NCBI GenBank assembly: GCA_019636015.1
Contig: JAHBYJ010000001.1
Location: forward strand, 1,178,001-1,242,000
Length of the DNA stretch: 64,000 nt
Reading direction: 5' to 3'
Origin: Parvibaculaceae bacterium
GTDB lineage: Bacteria > Pseudomonadota > Alphaproteobacteria > Parvibaculales > Parvibaculaceae
The position numbers were made by a program, and so were the translations under genes. Positions 27,579-36,193 of the stretch are shown here, one piece after another; position 1 is the stretch's first letter; every line of letters begins with the position of its first letter. The notes under the pieces are model-generated. The model was not told the DNA's origin, searched no databases, and worked only from the letters and a program-made list of their open reading frames with translations.

Positions 27579-28352
27579 TCAGAGATCGAATTCCTTGCGA
27601 AGCGCGGCGGTGATGCCGTCGATGTGGTCGGTCGCGAGCCATTCGCCCTTTTCGGCGCTTGCCCCTGTCGCCCGCGCAAGTACGCCGGTTGCGGGCACAA
27701 GCCCCGGGCGCACCGGATAGCGGTCATAGGTCGGAAACTCGGCATGGCCATGCGTCGGCGTCTTCGGCACGTCCACGAGATCGGGCCGGATCAGCAGCAT
27801 CAGCGATGTTTCGATCAGCGCCGCATGCTCGAGGTCGATGCCGGGATAGCCGTCGGGGAACAGCCGGTCGAGCGTCTCGGTTTTGATGAAGTCCCAATAC
27901 TCGAGCCGCACTACTTCGGCGTCGCTAATCCCGTCGCGCCGCATCTCGCGCAGCGCAAGATCGATCCCCTCGATGATCGGCCAGGCATTCTCGACATGCC
28001 CGTTCACGACGACGAAGCGCCGCACACCATGCAACGCGAGATCGTGCAGCACGTCGCGCACGACGAGGGTCAACGTGTTCGCGGCAAGGCTCGTCGTACC
28101 GGGAAAGGCCTGCCCGCCGCCGGAGCGCGGTTGCGATTTGTAGCCATAGGGAATGGTCGGCGCGACCACGCCGCCAATCCGCTTGGCGACTTCCTTCGCC
28201 ATATGTGTCGGCAGGAAGACATCCGTGCCGAGCGGCAGATGCGGCCCGTGCTGTTCCGTCGCGCCGACAGGCAGGAAGAAGGGCGCGCGAGCTTTCGCCT
28301 TCGCCTCGAAATCGGGCCAGGTGATTTCCTGCATCAGCACGGATTGACTCAT
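27579..28352 (-). CDS. Creatininase family amidohydrolase, 257 aa
   Basis: Metal-dependent cyclic amide hydrolase of the creatinine amidohydrolase superfamily. Metal and catalytic motifs: PVGATEQHGPHLPLGTD (Glu33, His35, Asp44), VVNGHVENAW and DLEHAALIETSLML. Members hydrolyse creatinine or other cyclic amides (e.g. 2-amino-5-formylamino-pyrimidinones, mycofactocin precursors), so the substrate is open. It starts 2 bases after the SDR stop codon and is followed by the Rieske gene. Confidence 0.88.
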   Translation of the reverse strand: MSQSVLMQEITWPDFEAKAKARAPFFLPVGATEQHGPHLPLGTDVFLPTHMAKEVAKRIGGVVAPTIPYGYKSQPRSGGGQAFPGTTSLAANTLTLVVRDVLHDLALHGVRRFVVVNGHVENAWPIIEGIDLALREMRRDGISDAEVVRLEYWDFIKTETLDRLFPDGYPGIDLEHAALIETSLMLLIRPDLVDVPKTPTHGHAEFPTYDRYPVRPGLVPATGVLARATGASAEKGEWLATDHIDGITAALRKEFDL

Positions 28353-28354
28353 GA

Positions 28355-29062
28355 CTACCTCATCGCAGCGCCGCCATCGACGCCGATACATTGTCCGGTG
28401 ATGAAGCCCGCCTCCGGGCTTGCGAGGAAAAGCACTGCTCCAGCGATCTCCTCGGGGCGGCCGATACGGCCAAGCGGGTTCGATGTTTCGAGCGCCTTCA
28501 GCGCGGGTTCCATGTTCTCGAAATCGAGCAGCGGCGTATCGACGGGACCGGGCGCCACCGCATTGACGAGAATGCTGGGCGCAAATTCGCGCGCCCATGA
28601 GCGGGTCAGCGAAAGCATGGCGCCCTTCGTCGCCGCATAGACGGACGATCCCGCACGCCCGAGAAAGGCAAGCTCGGACGCAATGTTGATGATGCGGGCA
28701 TCAGATGCGAGATGCGGCAGCGCCGTGCGCGTGACGAGGATCGGTCCACGCAGATTGACCGCGAGCATCCGGTCGAGCGCCAAGGTTTCGAGCGCGTCGA
28801 TGGTCGACTGGATCTCGATGCCCGCGCAATTGACGAGCACATCGATCCCGCCAAGCCTGGCCGCTGCCTCCGCGATGCCCGAGTTCACCGCTGCCTCGTC
28901 CGTCACATCTGCTGCGAAAATGTCGTAGCTGACGGCTGTCGCGGGTTCGAGGTCGAGTCCGATCACCTGTGCGCCCTCGCTGGCGAAGGCTTCCGCGATC
29001 GCCTTGCCGATCCCGCTTGCCGCACCTGTTACGACGACCCGCCGCTCCTCGAACCTTCGCAC
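28355..29062 (-). CDS. SDR family NAD(P)-dependent oxidoreductase, 235 aa
   Basis: Short-chain dehydrogenase. TGAASGIGKAIAEAF (cofactor loop), NCAGIE, and the catalytic YAATK with upstream IINIASELAFLG serine are present; the C-terminus GFITGQCIGVDGG is typical of the FabG-like class. I place the start at the GTG at 29062, 8 bases after AAAGGAG, which gives MRRFEERRVVVTG; a TTG at 29098 is in frame upstream. It is first in the operon and diverges from the LysR gene. Confidence 0.92.
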   Translation of the reverse strand: MRRFEERRVVVTGAASGIGKAIAEAFASEGAQVIGLDLEPATAVSYDIFAADVTDEAAVNSGIAEAAARLGGIDVLVNCAGIEIQSTIDALETLALDRMLAVNLRGPILVTRTALPHLASDARIINIASELAFLGRAGSSVYAATKGAMLSLTRSWAREFAPSILVNAVAPGPVDTPLLDFENMEPALKALETSNPLGRIGRPEEIAGAVLFLASPEAGFITGQCIGVDGGAAMR

Positions 29063-29199
29063 TCGCCGAACTCCTTTCTGCTCCGGCCAGACTGGCAAGG
29101 GCGTGGGACCGGTCGAAGACAGAAACGGTCAATGCCGGGCATTGATCGAATTTATGGGAGGGCGCAGGATGGAGCGGCGTAGCTCGAAAGGACGTCACG

Positions 29200-30138
29200 T
29201 TGCGTAAAAAGGACATCCGCCTCGATCCGGCCCTGTTCCACCGGATCGACCTCAATCTCTTCAAGATTCTGCTGGAAATCGCCCGTTCGGGCGGCATCGG
29301 CGCCGCCGCGCGCCGGCTCAACCTGCAGCAGCCCGCGGTCAGCCTCGCGCTGAAGCGGCTGGAGGCCCATCTCGATGCCGAACTCTGTATCCGCTCGGCG
29401 CGCGGCATAACGCTGACGCCGGAGGGGCGCATCGTTGCGGCTTTTGCAGAACATCTGTTTCAGCAGGTGCAGGCATTGCCCCGGGAAATGGCCGAGGTCG
29501 CGGGTGAGGTGGAAGGGCTCCTGACCATCCGTTCGGTTTCGGCCGTTCACTCGCCGGAGCTCGACGCCACCCTCGATACGATGCGCCGCCGTCACCCGAG
29601 GATCAGACTGCGGATCGACATCGCGCCTTGCAGCATGGTGGTCGAGGCCCTGTTGAAGGACGAGGCGGAAGTCTGCATCGCCTTCGACAGCGCCCCGCGC
29701 AGTGACCTGCTCTATGAGCCGCTGATGCGCGAGTACCAGCAGCTTTATTGCGGCCGGGCGCATCCGCTTTACGGCTCGTGCATCCAGAACCCGGAAATGC
29801 TGGGCAGCGAGCGCTTCATCGTGGCCGGCGCCGACGAGCCGGACGATGTCCGTCATTTCCGCATGCGCTACCGGCTGGGCCTTGAGCCGGCAGGCGAAGC
29901 GGAAAACCTGGAGGAGGCGAAGCGCCTCATCGGCATCGGCGTCGGGATTGGCTTCCTGCCGACCTCGGTCGCGGAAACGGCCAGGCGCGATACGCTCTGG
30001 CCGCTCCTTCCGGCGCCGATGCTGCCGAGCTACCTGCTCTATCTCGTGACCCGCCCGGAAGCGGACCAGACACTGCCTACCCAGCTTTTCCTTGCCGAGA
30101 TCCGGCGTCGCCTCGCCGCCCTGGGTGGGCCGCTCTAG
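29200..30138 (+). CDS. LysR family transcriptional regulator, 312 aa
   Basis: Probable activator of the divergent SDR-creatininase-Rieske operon. The winged HTH is at the N-terminus (FKILLEIARSGGIGAAARRLNLQQPAVSLALKRLEAHL), followed by the two-lobed effector domain (RLIGIGVGIGFLPTSVAE near the C-terminus). A TTG start at 29200 has AAAGGA 8 bases upstream; no in-frame ATG precedes it. The 137-base gap to the SDR start must hold both promoters and the LysR site, but I could not pinpoint a T-N11-A box with confidence. Confidence 0.92.
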   Translation: MRKKDIRLDPALFHRIDLNLFKILLEIARSGGIGAAARRLNLQQPAVSLALKRLEAHLDAELCIRSARGITLTPEGRIVAAFAEHLFQQVQALPREMAEVAGEVEGLLTIRSVSAVHSPELDATLDTMRRRHPRIRLRIDIAPCSMVVEALLKDEAEVCIAFDSAPRSDLLYEPLMREYQQLYCGRAHPLYGSCIQNPEMLGSERFIVAGADEPDDVRHFRMRYRLGLEPAGEAENLEEAKRLIGIGVGIGFLPTSVAETARRDTLWPLLPAPMLPSYLLYLVTRPEADQTLPTQLFLAEIRRRLAALGGPL

Positions 30139-30141
30139 TCT

Positions 30142-30927
30142 TCAGCTTGCCTTGGAGAAATCCGGCGCCCGCTTCTCGAAAAAGGCGCTGATCGCCTCTT
30201 TCACTTCCGCCGAGCGGAGCTGGGCCGCGAAATGCGCCCCTTCCTCGGCCATGCGCTTGGCCACATCGGGCCGCGAGGCGCCGCGGAGGAGCTGCTTGGT
30301 GAGCTTCACGGCGGTCGGTGCCTTGGCGGCAAGTTCCTGGGCAATTGCAGTCGCGCGAGCTACCAGCTCGGTATCCGGCAGGACATCTGCCACAAGCCCG
30401 ATGCGTTCGGCCTTCTCCGCCCCGATCTTTTTGCCAAGAAGGAAAAGCTCGGCCGCCTTCTGATTGCCGACAAGGCTCGGCATGAGGAGAGTGGACGCTG
30501 CCTCCGGCACGAGCCCCAGATTGACGAAGGGAGTCTGGAAGGTGGCGCTCTGCCCCGCATAGACGAGGTCGCAATGGAGCAGCATGGTGACGCCAACTCC
30601 AACGGCAAGTCCGTTGACGGCGGCAATCAGTGGTTTTTCCGCTGTGGCAATGAGCCGGAGAAAACGGCCCACCGGACGCTCGCCCTCATTGGCATCCACC
30701 GGCTTCGATCCGGCGGCAGCAAAATCGCCCAGATCGTTCCCCGCCGTGAAGCTGTCGCCGCTGCCGGTAAAAAGCACGACCTTGACCGCCGGGTCCTTTG
30801 CCGCGGCTTCCAGCGCATCGCCCAGCGCCGCATACATGGCCTCGGTCAGCGCATTCTTCTTGTCGGCGCGGTTCAGCGTGACGGTCATCACGCCCTTGTC
30901 GACTTCCCTCAGCACATGCTCGCTCAT
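30142..30927 (-). CDS. Enoyl-CoA hydratase/isomerase family protein, 261 aa
   Basis: Crotonase-fold enzyme. The N-terminal MSEHVLREVDKGVMTVTLNRADKKNALTEAMYAAL and the oxyanion-hole segments FTAGNDLGDFA and NGLAVGVGVTMLLHCDLVYA are diagnostic. The catalytic Glu positions look diverged (LVPEAASTLLMPSLVG retains one), so hydration of trans-2-enoyl-CoA is likely but isomerase activity possible. Converges with the LysR gene. Confidence 0.9.
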   Translation of the reverse strand: MSEHVLREVDKGVMTVTLNRADKKNALTEAMYAALGDALEAAAKDPAVKVVLFTGSGDSFTAGNDLGDFAAAGSKPVDANEGERPVGRFLRLIATAEKPLIAAVNGLAVGVGVTMLLHCDLVYAGQSATFQTPFVNLGLVPEAASTLLMPSLVGNQKAAELFLLGKKIGAEKAERIGLVADVLPDTELVARATAIAQELAAKAPTAVKLTKQLLRGASRPDVAKRMAEEGAHFAAQLRSAEVKEAISAFFEKRAPDFSKAS

Positions 30928-31063
30928 TCCGTCCTCCTGTCGGCGGATATAGATGCCGCAATAAGTTCTGTTTCGGAATTATCACCCGGCGGGGCGGCAG
31001 GAAAGCCGAAACCGCGCAACAGCCTGTGCAGGAAAGGGGCTTTGGCCGACGAAATATGAACAC

Positions 31064-31726
31064 TCAGCAGGGCAGCACGCGCCAGACGCTGGTGTTTCGG
31101 ACATCCGTGTCTTCCAGCTCCCGCGTCGTCATGACGGCATAGGAGATGAGCTTTTCGAGGCCGGTCTTGGGCAGATAGGTCCGGCCCGGATCGCCGATCA
31201 GCACCGTAACGTCCTCTGCGGCAAGGTGGCGAAGCCAGGCTTCGATCCGTTCGGCAAGGGGTCGCTCGTAACACATGTCGCCCACCAGAACGACATCCCA
31301 ACCGCGGTTTTCCACCCCGACAAGGTCCTCGGCCGTCGCTTCCACTTTCACACCGTTGGAGGCAGCATTGATCCTGATTGCCTCAACGGCAAAATTATCG
31401 ATATCGGCGGAGAGTACGGTTTTCGCTCTGGCCTTGGCAGCGGCAATGCCGATCAGGCCTGAGCCCGCCCCGAAATCCAGCACGTTTTTGCCACGGACGA
31501 TATCGGAGTTATCGAGGATATAGCGGGAAAGCGCCTGCCCGCCGGCCCAGGCAAAGGCCCAGAAGGGCGGCGGAAGGCCGGATTTTTCCAGCTCCTCCTC
31601 CGTCATTTGCCATATAGGCACAATCTCGGTGGCAAGGTGCAGCTTCACTTCCGGCACCAGCGGCGGCTCGTGCAGCGCCGTATTGCGGCGAATGAAACCG
31701 GCAGGGTCGGCGCTGGCCGCGCTCAT
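31064..31726 (-). CDS. Class I SAM methyltransferase, ETF-beta lysine methyltransferase-like, 220 aa
   Basis: Seven-beta-strand methyltransferase related to METTL20/ETFBKMT, which methylates lysines next to the recognition loop of electron transfer flavoprotein beta. SAM loop VLDFGAGSGLIGIAAA (about 82-97); PPPFWAFAWAGGQALSRYI precedes it and is characteristic of this group; GDMCYERPLAERI follows. The ATG overlaps the ribF... stop region by 4 bases (ATGA at 31723-31726): here ribF ends within this gene's start. An L11 methyltransferase role is less likely. Confidence 0.82.
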   Translation of the reverse strand: MSAASADPAGFIRRNTALHEPPLVPEVKLHLATEIVPIWQMTEEELEKSGLPPPFWAFAWAGGQALSRYILDNSDIVRGKNVLDFGAGSGLIGIAAAKARAKTVLSADIDNFAVEAIRINAASNGVKVEATAEDLVGVENRGWDVVLVGDMCYERPLAERIEAWLRHLAAEDVTVLIGDPGRTYLPKTGLEKLISYAVMTTRELEDTDVRNTSVWRVLPC

Positions 31727-32673
31727 GCGTTCGCGGGCAGCGCTGCGAGGATTTCGCGTGCCTTCTCGCTGTCCTGCGCGATTTGCGCCTTCAGGCTGTC
31801 CAGCCCGTCGAATTTTCGCTCCGGCCGGATGAATTCGATGAAGGAAACGGCCGCATGAGCGCCGTAGATATCTCCGGAAAAATCGAAGATATGGGCTTCG
31901 AGCAGCACGTCCTGTTTGTCGAAGGTCGGGCGGCGGCCGACATTCGCCACGCCGTCATAAGTGCCCTTATGCGGCCCGTCCTCGATCTCGACCTTCACCG
32001 CATAGACGCCGAGCGCAGGCTCCACATGGTCTTCGAGCGGCAGGTTCGCGGTCGGAAAGCCGATGGTCCGGCCGCGCTGGTCGCCGTGCTGGACATGGGT
32101 TTCCACCGTCCACCAGTGGCCAAGCAGGTCCGCCGCGCCTCGTGGATCTCCCTGACCGAGCAGTTCCCGGATACGGGTCGACGAATAGGTGACGCCGCCA
32201 TTCTTCACCTCGTCCACGATGTCGGTCCCGAAGCCCTCCATCTCGCCGAGATAGCCGAGCGCCGCAGCGTCTCCGCCACGTCCCTTGCCGAAGCGAAAAT
32301 CGTAGCCCGCCACCACATGCACGGTCTGTAGCCCGTTCACCAGCACGTCCAGCACGAATTCCGGCGCCAGCATCTTCGACATGCGGTCGTCGAAAGGCAG
32401 CGCCGCCAGAACATCCACACCCATGCGCTCCAGAAGCCTTGCCTTGGCGCGGAAGGGCGTCAGCCGGAAAAAAGGCCGATCGGGAAAGAAGAACTGCTGC
32501 GGGTGCGGCTCGAAGACGAGCACGCCAAGCGGTACGCCAAGCTCCCGCGCGATCGAGCCCGCGCGCCCGATCACCTGCTGGTGGCCGCGATGCACCCCGT
32601 CGAAATTGCCGAGAGCATAGACCGCGCCCCGGAGACCGGGCGGTACCTGCTCATAGTGACGGATGATCTTCAT
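31723..32673 (-). CDS. ribF: Bifunctional riboflavin kinase / FAD synthetase, 316 aa
   Basis: Converts riboflavin to FMN and FAD. The N-terminal adenylyltransferase domain begins with YALGNFDGVHRGHQQVI (about residues 20-36) and has VAGYDFRFGKGRGGDA and SSTRIRELLGQGD; the C-terminal kinase domain has GRTIGFPTANLPLEDHVEPALGVYAVKV and GVANVGRRPTF. Full length. No FMN riboswitch was seen upstream. It lies upstream of the methyltransferase gene and shares ATGA with it. Confidence 0.97.
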   Translation of the reverse strand: MKIIRHYEQVPPGLRGAVYALGNFDGVHRGHQQVIGRAGSIARELGVPLGVLVFEPHPQQFFFPDRPFFRLTPFRAKARLLERMGVDVLAALPFDDRMSKMLAPEFVLDVLVNGLQTVHVVAGYDFRFGKGRGGDAAALGYLGEMEGFGTDIVDEVKNGGVTYSSTRIRELLGQGDPRGAADLLGHWWTVETHVQHGDQRGRTIGFPTANLPLEDHVEPALGVYAVKVEIEDGPHKGTYDGVANVGRRPTFDKQDVLLEAHIFDFSGDIYGAHAAVSFIEFIRPERKFDGLDSLKAQIAQDSEKAREILAALPANA

Positions 32674-32775
32674 GGACGGGGCGGTGGCTCCGGGCGGAAT
32701 GTCAGGTGAAAGGTCATGGCGGATCGGCCGGGGAGCGTCAAGTGCGGCCCGCGCAGCGCCGGTTGCGCTTTCCAG

Positions 32776-33648
32776 CTACCAGACGAGCCTCGGCATGGCC
32801 CCGACCGCACGGACGCCCGCCCGGGTCAGCACGTGGGCGACGCGCTCTTCCTCGGGATTTTCGACGCTCGGGCCGCAATCTGCGGCGGCAATGCCGCCGG
32901 TGATGAACAGGGCATCGATGCTGGTGTCGTTCGCGCCCTTGATGTCGGTCAGCGGTCCGTCGCCCACGGCAAGAATCCGGTTGTCCGGAATTGCCGCTCC
33001 TGCAAATGCCGCGAGCCTTTGCCGCGCAATGCCATAGACCGGTCCATGCGGCTTGCCGAAATAGACGACCTTGCCGCCGAGCTCGCCATAGAGCTTTGCC
33101 AATGCCCCCGCGCAATAGATATGGCGGTCGCCGCGCTCCACCACGATGTCCGGATTGGCGCAGATCAGCGGCAAGCGCCGTGCCGTCAACTGCTCGAAGC
33201 TCGCACGGTAGTCTTCCGGTCCCTCGACTTCGTCGTTGAAAGGCCCGGTGACGAGAATGAAGTCCGCCGCGGCTTCGCCCACGCGCTCTACATCGGTGTC
33301 TTCGAAAAGCGGCAGGTCGCGCTCCGGCCCGATATGATAACAGCGCGTGCCGAGTTCATGCGAGGCGAGGAAGGATTTCGTGGCGTCGCCAGAGGTCAGG
33401 ATGCCGTCATAGACATCTTCGGGAATGCCCATCTGCCGGAACATGACGGGCAGTGCATCGGAGGGACGCGGCGCATTCGATAGCAGCAGCACATGCCCGC
33501 CCTTCGCGCGGAAGCGGCCAAGCGCATCGGCAACGCCTGGATAGGCCACGCGGCCATTATGCAATACGCCCCAGACGTCGCAGAGCAGCGCATCGTAGTC
33601 ATCGGCAAGGGCGGCGAGGCCGGGAAGTATAGTGCTGGAAGTCCTCAT
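32776..33648 (-). CDS. TIGR01459 family HAD-type hydrolase, 290 aa
   Basis: NagD/Pho13-like haloacid dehalogenase phosphatase of unknown substrate. Motif I is LLCDVWGVLHNG, where the nucleophile Asp is followed by V-W-G-V-L rather than D-x-D; motif II is LLLSNAPRPSD; FGKPHGPVYGIA and AVGDGPLTDIKGANDTSIDALFITGG form motifs III-IV. Commonly found next to ribF in this class, as here. A flavin-nucleotide phosphatase role would fit the context but is inference. Confidence 0.9.
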   Translation of the reverse strand: MRTSSTILPGLAALADDYDALLCDVWGVLHNGRVAYPGVADALGRFRAKGGHVLLLSNAPRPSDALPVMFRQMGIPEDVYDGILTSGDATKSFLASHELGTRCYHIGPERDLPLFEDTDVERVGEAAADFILVTGPFNDEVEGPEDYRASFEQLTARRLPLICANPDIVVERGDRHIYCAGALAKLYGELGGKVVYFGKPHGPVYGIARQRLAAFAGAAIPDNRILAVGDGPLTDIKGANDTSIDALFITGGIAAADCGPSVENPEEERVAHVLTRAGVRAVGAMPRLVW

Positions 33649-33706
33649 GCGTGCATGCTCATCTGGAATTTACTAACATGTGTCCTGCAACCCGCAGGAG
33701 GGGATG

Positions 33707-33937
33707 ATGGCTGGTCGGGAAGAATTGAGAAACTGGGTCTATGAAGCTGTCCGAGCGAATGGTGGCAAGGCAAGCATTGTAACTGTTGCCAAACACATCT
33801 GGGAAAATCATGAAGGCGAGCTCAGGCGTTCTGGAGACCTATTTTACAAATGGCAGTATGAGATGCGGTGGGCGGCGCAACGGCTTCGTAATTCGAAGAA
33901 GATGAAGTTCGCCGGGAAAGACTGGGCGCTAGTCTAG
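33707..33937 (+). CDS. Small winged-helix-like protein of unknown function, 76 aa
   Basis: Not assigned to a named family. The predicted helices (EELRNWVYEAVRANGG, SIVTVAKHIWENHEGELR, FYKWQYEMRWAAQRLR) followed by a short basic strand region (MKFAGKDWALV) look like a winged-helix DNA-binding or swapped-helix domain. GGAGG ends 5 bases before the ATG at 33707. The gene is noticeably more AT-rich and uses codons such as AAA, GTA and TTA-type that neighbours avoid, hinting at transfer. Its end overlaps rsmD (opposite strand) by 9 bases. Confidence 0.75.
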   Translation: MAGREELRNWVYEAVRANGGKASIVTVAKHIWENHEGELRRSGDLFYKWQYEMRWAAQRLRNSKKMKFAGKDWALV

Positions 33938-34495
33938 CTGTAAGAATATGATTTCAGTATCGCGATAGCGCCGCCGGTCCACTTCCTCGAAGCCTTCCGG
34001 CGCCTCGAAATCGGCCAGTGCGCTTTCCTCGACGATGCAAAGCGCATCCTGCGCGAGCCAGCCGCCTTCGCGCGCGGAGAGTAACGCCGCGCCGCCGAGC
34101 CCCTTGCCATAGGGCGGATCGGCAAAGACGAGCGAAAAGGCGGGGCCCACGCTGCCGGGCCGGGGCCCGAGCTTCGTCGCATCGCGTTTGTAGATTTTGG
34201 CGTTTCCGTTGAGCCCGAGCGCCTCGAGGTTCTCGCGGATACAGGCGCGGCTTTCCGCATGCTCTTCCACGAAAAGCGCAAAGGATGCGCCGCGCGAAAT
34301 TGCCTCTATGCCAAGCGCGCCGGAGCCGGCGAAAAGGTCGAGTACCCGCGCTCCTTCAAGGGCGAAATCGCCGAAATCGGCATGAGCGAGAATGTTGAAC
34401 AAGGCCTCGCGCGTGCGGTCGCCGGTCGGCCGCACGAGATCGCCCTTCGGCGCCGCGATGGCCCTGCCTCTAAGGGCGCCGCCGACGATCCGCAT
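33929..34495 (-). CDS. rsmD: 16S rRNA (guanine(966)-N2)-methyltransferase, 188 aa
   Basis: Methylates G966 of 16S rRNA. MRIVGGALRGRAIAAPKGDLVRPTGDRTREALFNIL is the RsmD signature; VLDLFAGSGALGIEAISRGA is the SAM loop and FADPPYGKGL the catalytic DPPY motif. The start lies inside the 3' end of the upstream pseudouridine synthase gene (26-base overlap), so translation is coupled. Confidence 0.95.
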   Translation of the reverse strand: MRIVGGALRGRAIAAPKGDLVRPTGDRTREALFNILAHADFGDFALEGARVLDLFAGSGALGIEAISRGASFALFVEEHAESRACIRENLEALGLNGNAKIYKRDATKLGPRPGSVGPAFSLVFADPPYGKGLGGAALLSAREGGWLAQDALCIVEESALADFEAPEGFEEVDRRRYRDTEIIFLQLD

Positions 34496-35522
34496 GGGAC
34501 TTTCCTTTTTGCGCAGGGCCTTTCTGTATCGGGCCCTTGTTTGTAGGGCCTCTTTGTTCGGGGCCCTTCTTTCCCGGCGCACCTCGTTTGCCGGATGTTC
34601 CGTGCCTGTCGGGGCCGCCTTTCTTGTCGGCCGCACCGGCGCGATGCGGACGCGGCGCCTTGCCGGCCGGTTTGCCGCCACCCGATTTCGCGCCCGATGG
34701 TTTTGCGCTGGCTTGACTTGATTTCGGGGCGACACGCGGCGCCGGGGCGCCGGGCTTCTGCTCGAATTGCGCTGCATGGGCGCCGAGCTGATCCATCAGC
34801 ACGCGATTGGGCACCTGCTTCACTTCGCCGGGCTGCAGATCGCCGATCTGGAACGGGCCGAAGGAAAGCCGGATGAGCCGGTTCACGCGAAGCCCGAGCG
34901 CCCCGAGCACGCGCTTCACTTCGCGGTTCTTGCCTTCCTTGAGGCCGAGCGTCAGCCAGACATTCGAGCCCTGGACCTTGTCGAGCGTCGCTTCGATGGA
35001 GCCATAGCGAACGCCTTCAACCGTGATGCCCTCCTTCAGCCGGCCGAGATCGGCCTGGGTGACGACGCCAAAGGCGCGCACGCGGTAACGCCTGGTCCAG
35101 CCGGTGGACGGCAGCTCAAGGAGCCTTGCGAGTTCTCCATCATTGGTGAGGAGCAGCAGCCCTTCGGTATTCACGTCGAGCCGCCCCACCGAAACGACAC
35201 GGGGCATCTCGCCCGGCAGCTTGTCGAACACGGTCGGCCGCCCTTCCGGGTCGCGCGCCGTGGTGACGAGGCCGGGCTCCTTGTAATAGCGCCAGAGGCG
35301 TGCCGGCTCCTGCGCGGGCAGGTCTTTGCCGTCGACGGTGATCTTTTCCCGTCCCGTCACATTGAGGGCAGGGCTCGAGATCGCCTTGCCGTTCACCGTG
35401 ACGCGGCCATCGGCGATGAGCTTTTCGGCCTCGCGGCGCGAGCAGATGCCGGCGCGTGCGATGACTTTCGCGATGCGGTCGCCTTCGGGTGTCGCGGCGG
35501 GGGAGTCCGGGGGTGGTGTCAT
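34470..35522 (-). CDS. rluB: Large-subunit rRNA pseudouridine synthase (RluB/RsuA family), 350 aa
   Basis: Pseudouridylates 23S rRNA near the peptidyl transferase centre. S4 RNA-binding domain RIAKVIARAGICSRREAEKLIADGRVTVNG (residues about 15-45); catalytic GRLDVNTEGLLLLTNDGELA with the essential Asp; KEGKNREVKRVLGALGL and LIRLSFGPF close the core. From about residue 255 a long low-complexity basic tail follows, rich in Lys, Gly, Pro with repeated KGP/QKGP units. The E. coli-type symbol is by family; RluB versus RluE/F cannot be fully separated. rsmD overlaps its end. Confidence 0.92.
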   Translation of the reverse strand: MTPPPDSPAATPEGDRIAKVIARAGICSRREAEKLIADGRVTVNGKAISSPALNVTGREKITVDGKDLPAQEPARLWRYYKEPGLVTTARDPEGRPTVFDKLPGEMPRVVSVGRLDVNTEGLLLLTNDGELARLLELPSTGWTRRYRVRAFGVVTQADLGRLKEGITVEGVRYGSIEATLDKVQGSNVWLTLGLKEGKNREVKRVLGALGLRVNRLIRLSFGPFQIGDLQPGEVKQVPNRVLMDQLGAHAAQFEQKPGAPAPRVAPKSSQASAKPSGAKSGGGKPAGKAPRPHRAGAADKKGGPDRHGTSGKRGAPGKKGPEQRGPTNKGPIQKGPAQKGKSHADRRRRP

Positions 35523-35600
35523 GGCCTCTCTTTATCAGGCGAAACGCCGATCCGGAAGCTGGTGCTTGCCTTGGGCTTGAGGCCGGGGCAGGGTCCGCTC

Positions 35601-36068
35601 ATGACCAAGGAAACCGAAGCCGCCTTGCGCCCGATGGACCTTGCCCTGGCCGAAGCCGAGGCGGCGGCGGCGCGCGGCGAGGTGCCGGTGGGCGCCGTCA
35701 TTGTCGGGCCGGATGGAAATCTCCTTGGCCGGGCCGGCAACCGGACGCTTGAGCTGAAGGACCCGACCGCCCATGCCGAAATGCTGGCGATCCGCGAGGC
35801 CTGCCAGGCCCTCGGCAGCGAGCGCCTCATCGGTTGCGATCTCTATGTAACCCTCGAACCCTGCCCGATGTGCGCCGGCGCCATCTCCTTTGCCCGCATC
35901 CGCCGCCTCTATTATGGCGCGGCGGACGAGAAGGGCGGCGGCGTGGACCATGGCCCGCGCATTTTCACTCAACCTACCTGCCATCATCGTCCGGAAGTCT
36001 ATGGCGGCATCGGCGAGACCGCCGCCGCGGGGCTGCTGAGGGATTTTTTCGCAGTGCGGCGAAGCTGA
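35601..36068 (+). CDS. tadA: tRNA-specific adenosine deaminase, 155 aa
   Basis: Makes inosine-34 in tRNA-Arg(ACG). Zinc site: AHAEM (His58, Glu60 proton shuttle) and PCPMC (Cys88, Cys91); REVPVGAVIV-type segment RGEVPVGAVIVGPDG and PTCHHRPEVYGGI are typical. Start at 35601 (MTKETEAALRPMDLAL) or the internal ATG at 35634. It diverges from the pseudouridine synthase gene with 78 bases between starts. Confidence 0.94.
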   Translation: MTKETEAALRPMDLALAEAEAAAARGEVPVGAVIVGPDGNLLGRAGNRTLELKDPTAHAEMLAIREACQALGSERLIGCDLYVTLEPCPMCAGAISFARIRRLYYGAADEKGGGVDHGPRIFTQPTCHHRPEVYGGIGETAAAGLLRDFFAVRRS

Positions 36069-36193
36069 GCCCCGCGCTGTTCCGTCGCGGCTTTCCGCGT
36101 GATTTGCCCTGCCCAACCCGTTAAAGTGCCGCCATTCGACATTGCGCCGGCAGACGCAAATCTGCCGCACAAAAGAACTGAAGGGGAGACAGA

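Noticed and set aside
29099..29199. Possible LysR T-N11-A box around ATTGATCGAAT
   Set aside because: Symmetry is imperfect and T-N11-A is too degenerate to call in a single sequence.
31064..31726. Annotation as ribosomal protein L11 methyltransferase (PrmA)
   Set aside because: The PPPFWAFAWAGGQALSRYI segment and short length fit the ETF-beta methyltransferase group better than PrmA, which has a separate N-terminal substrate domain.
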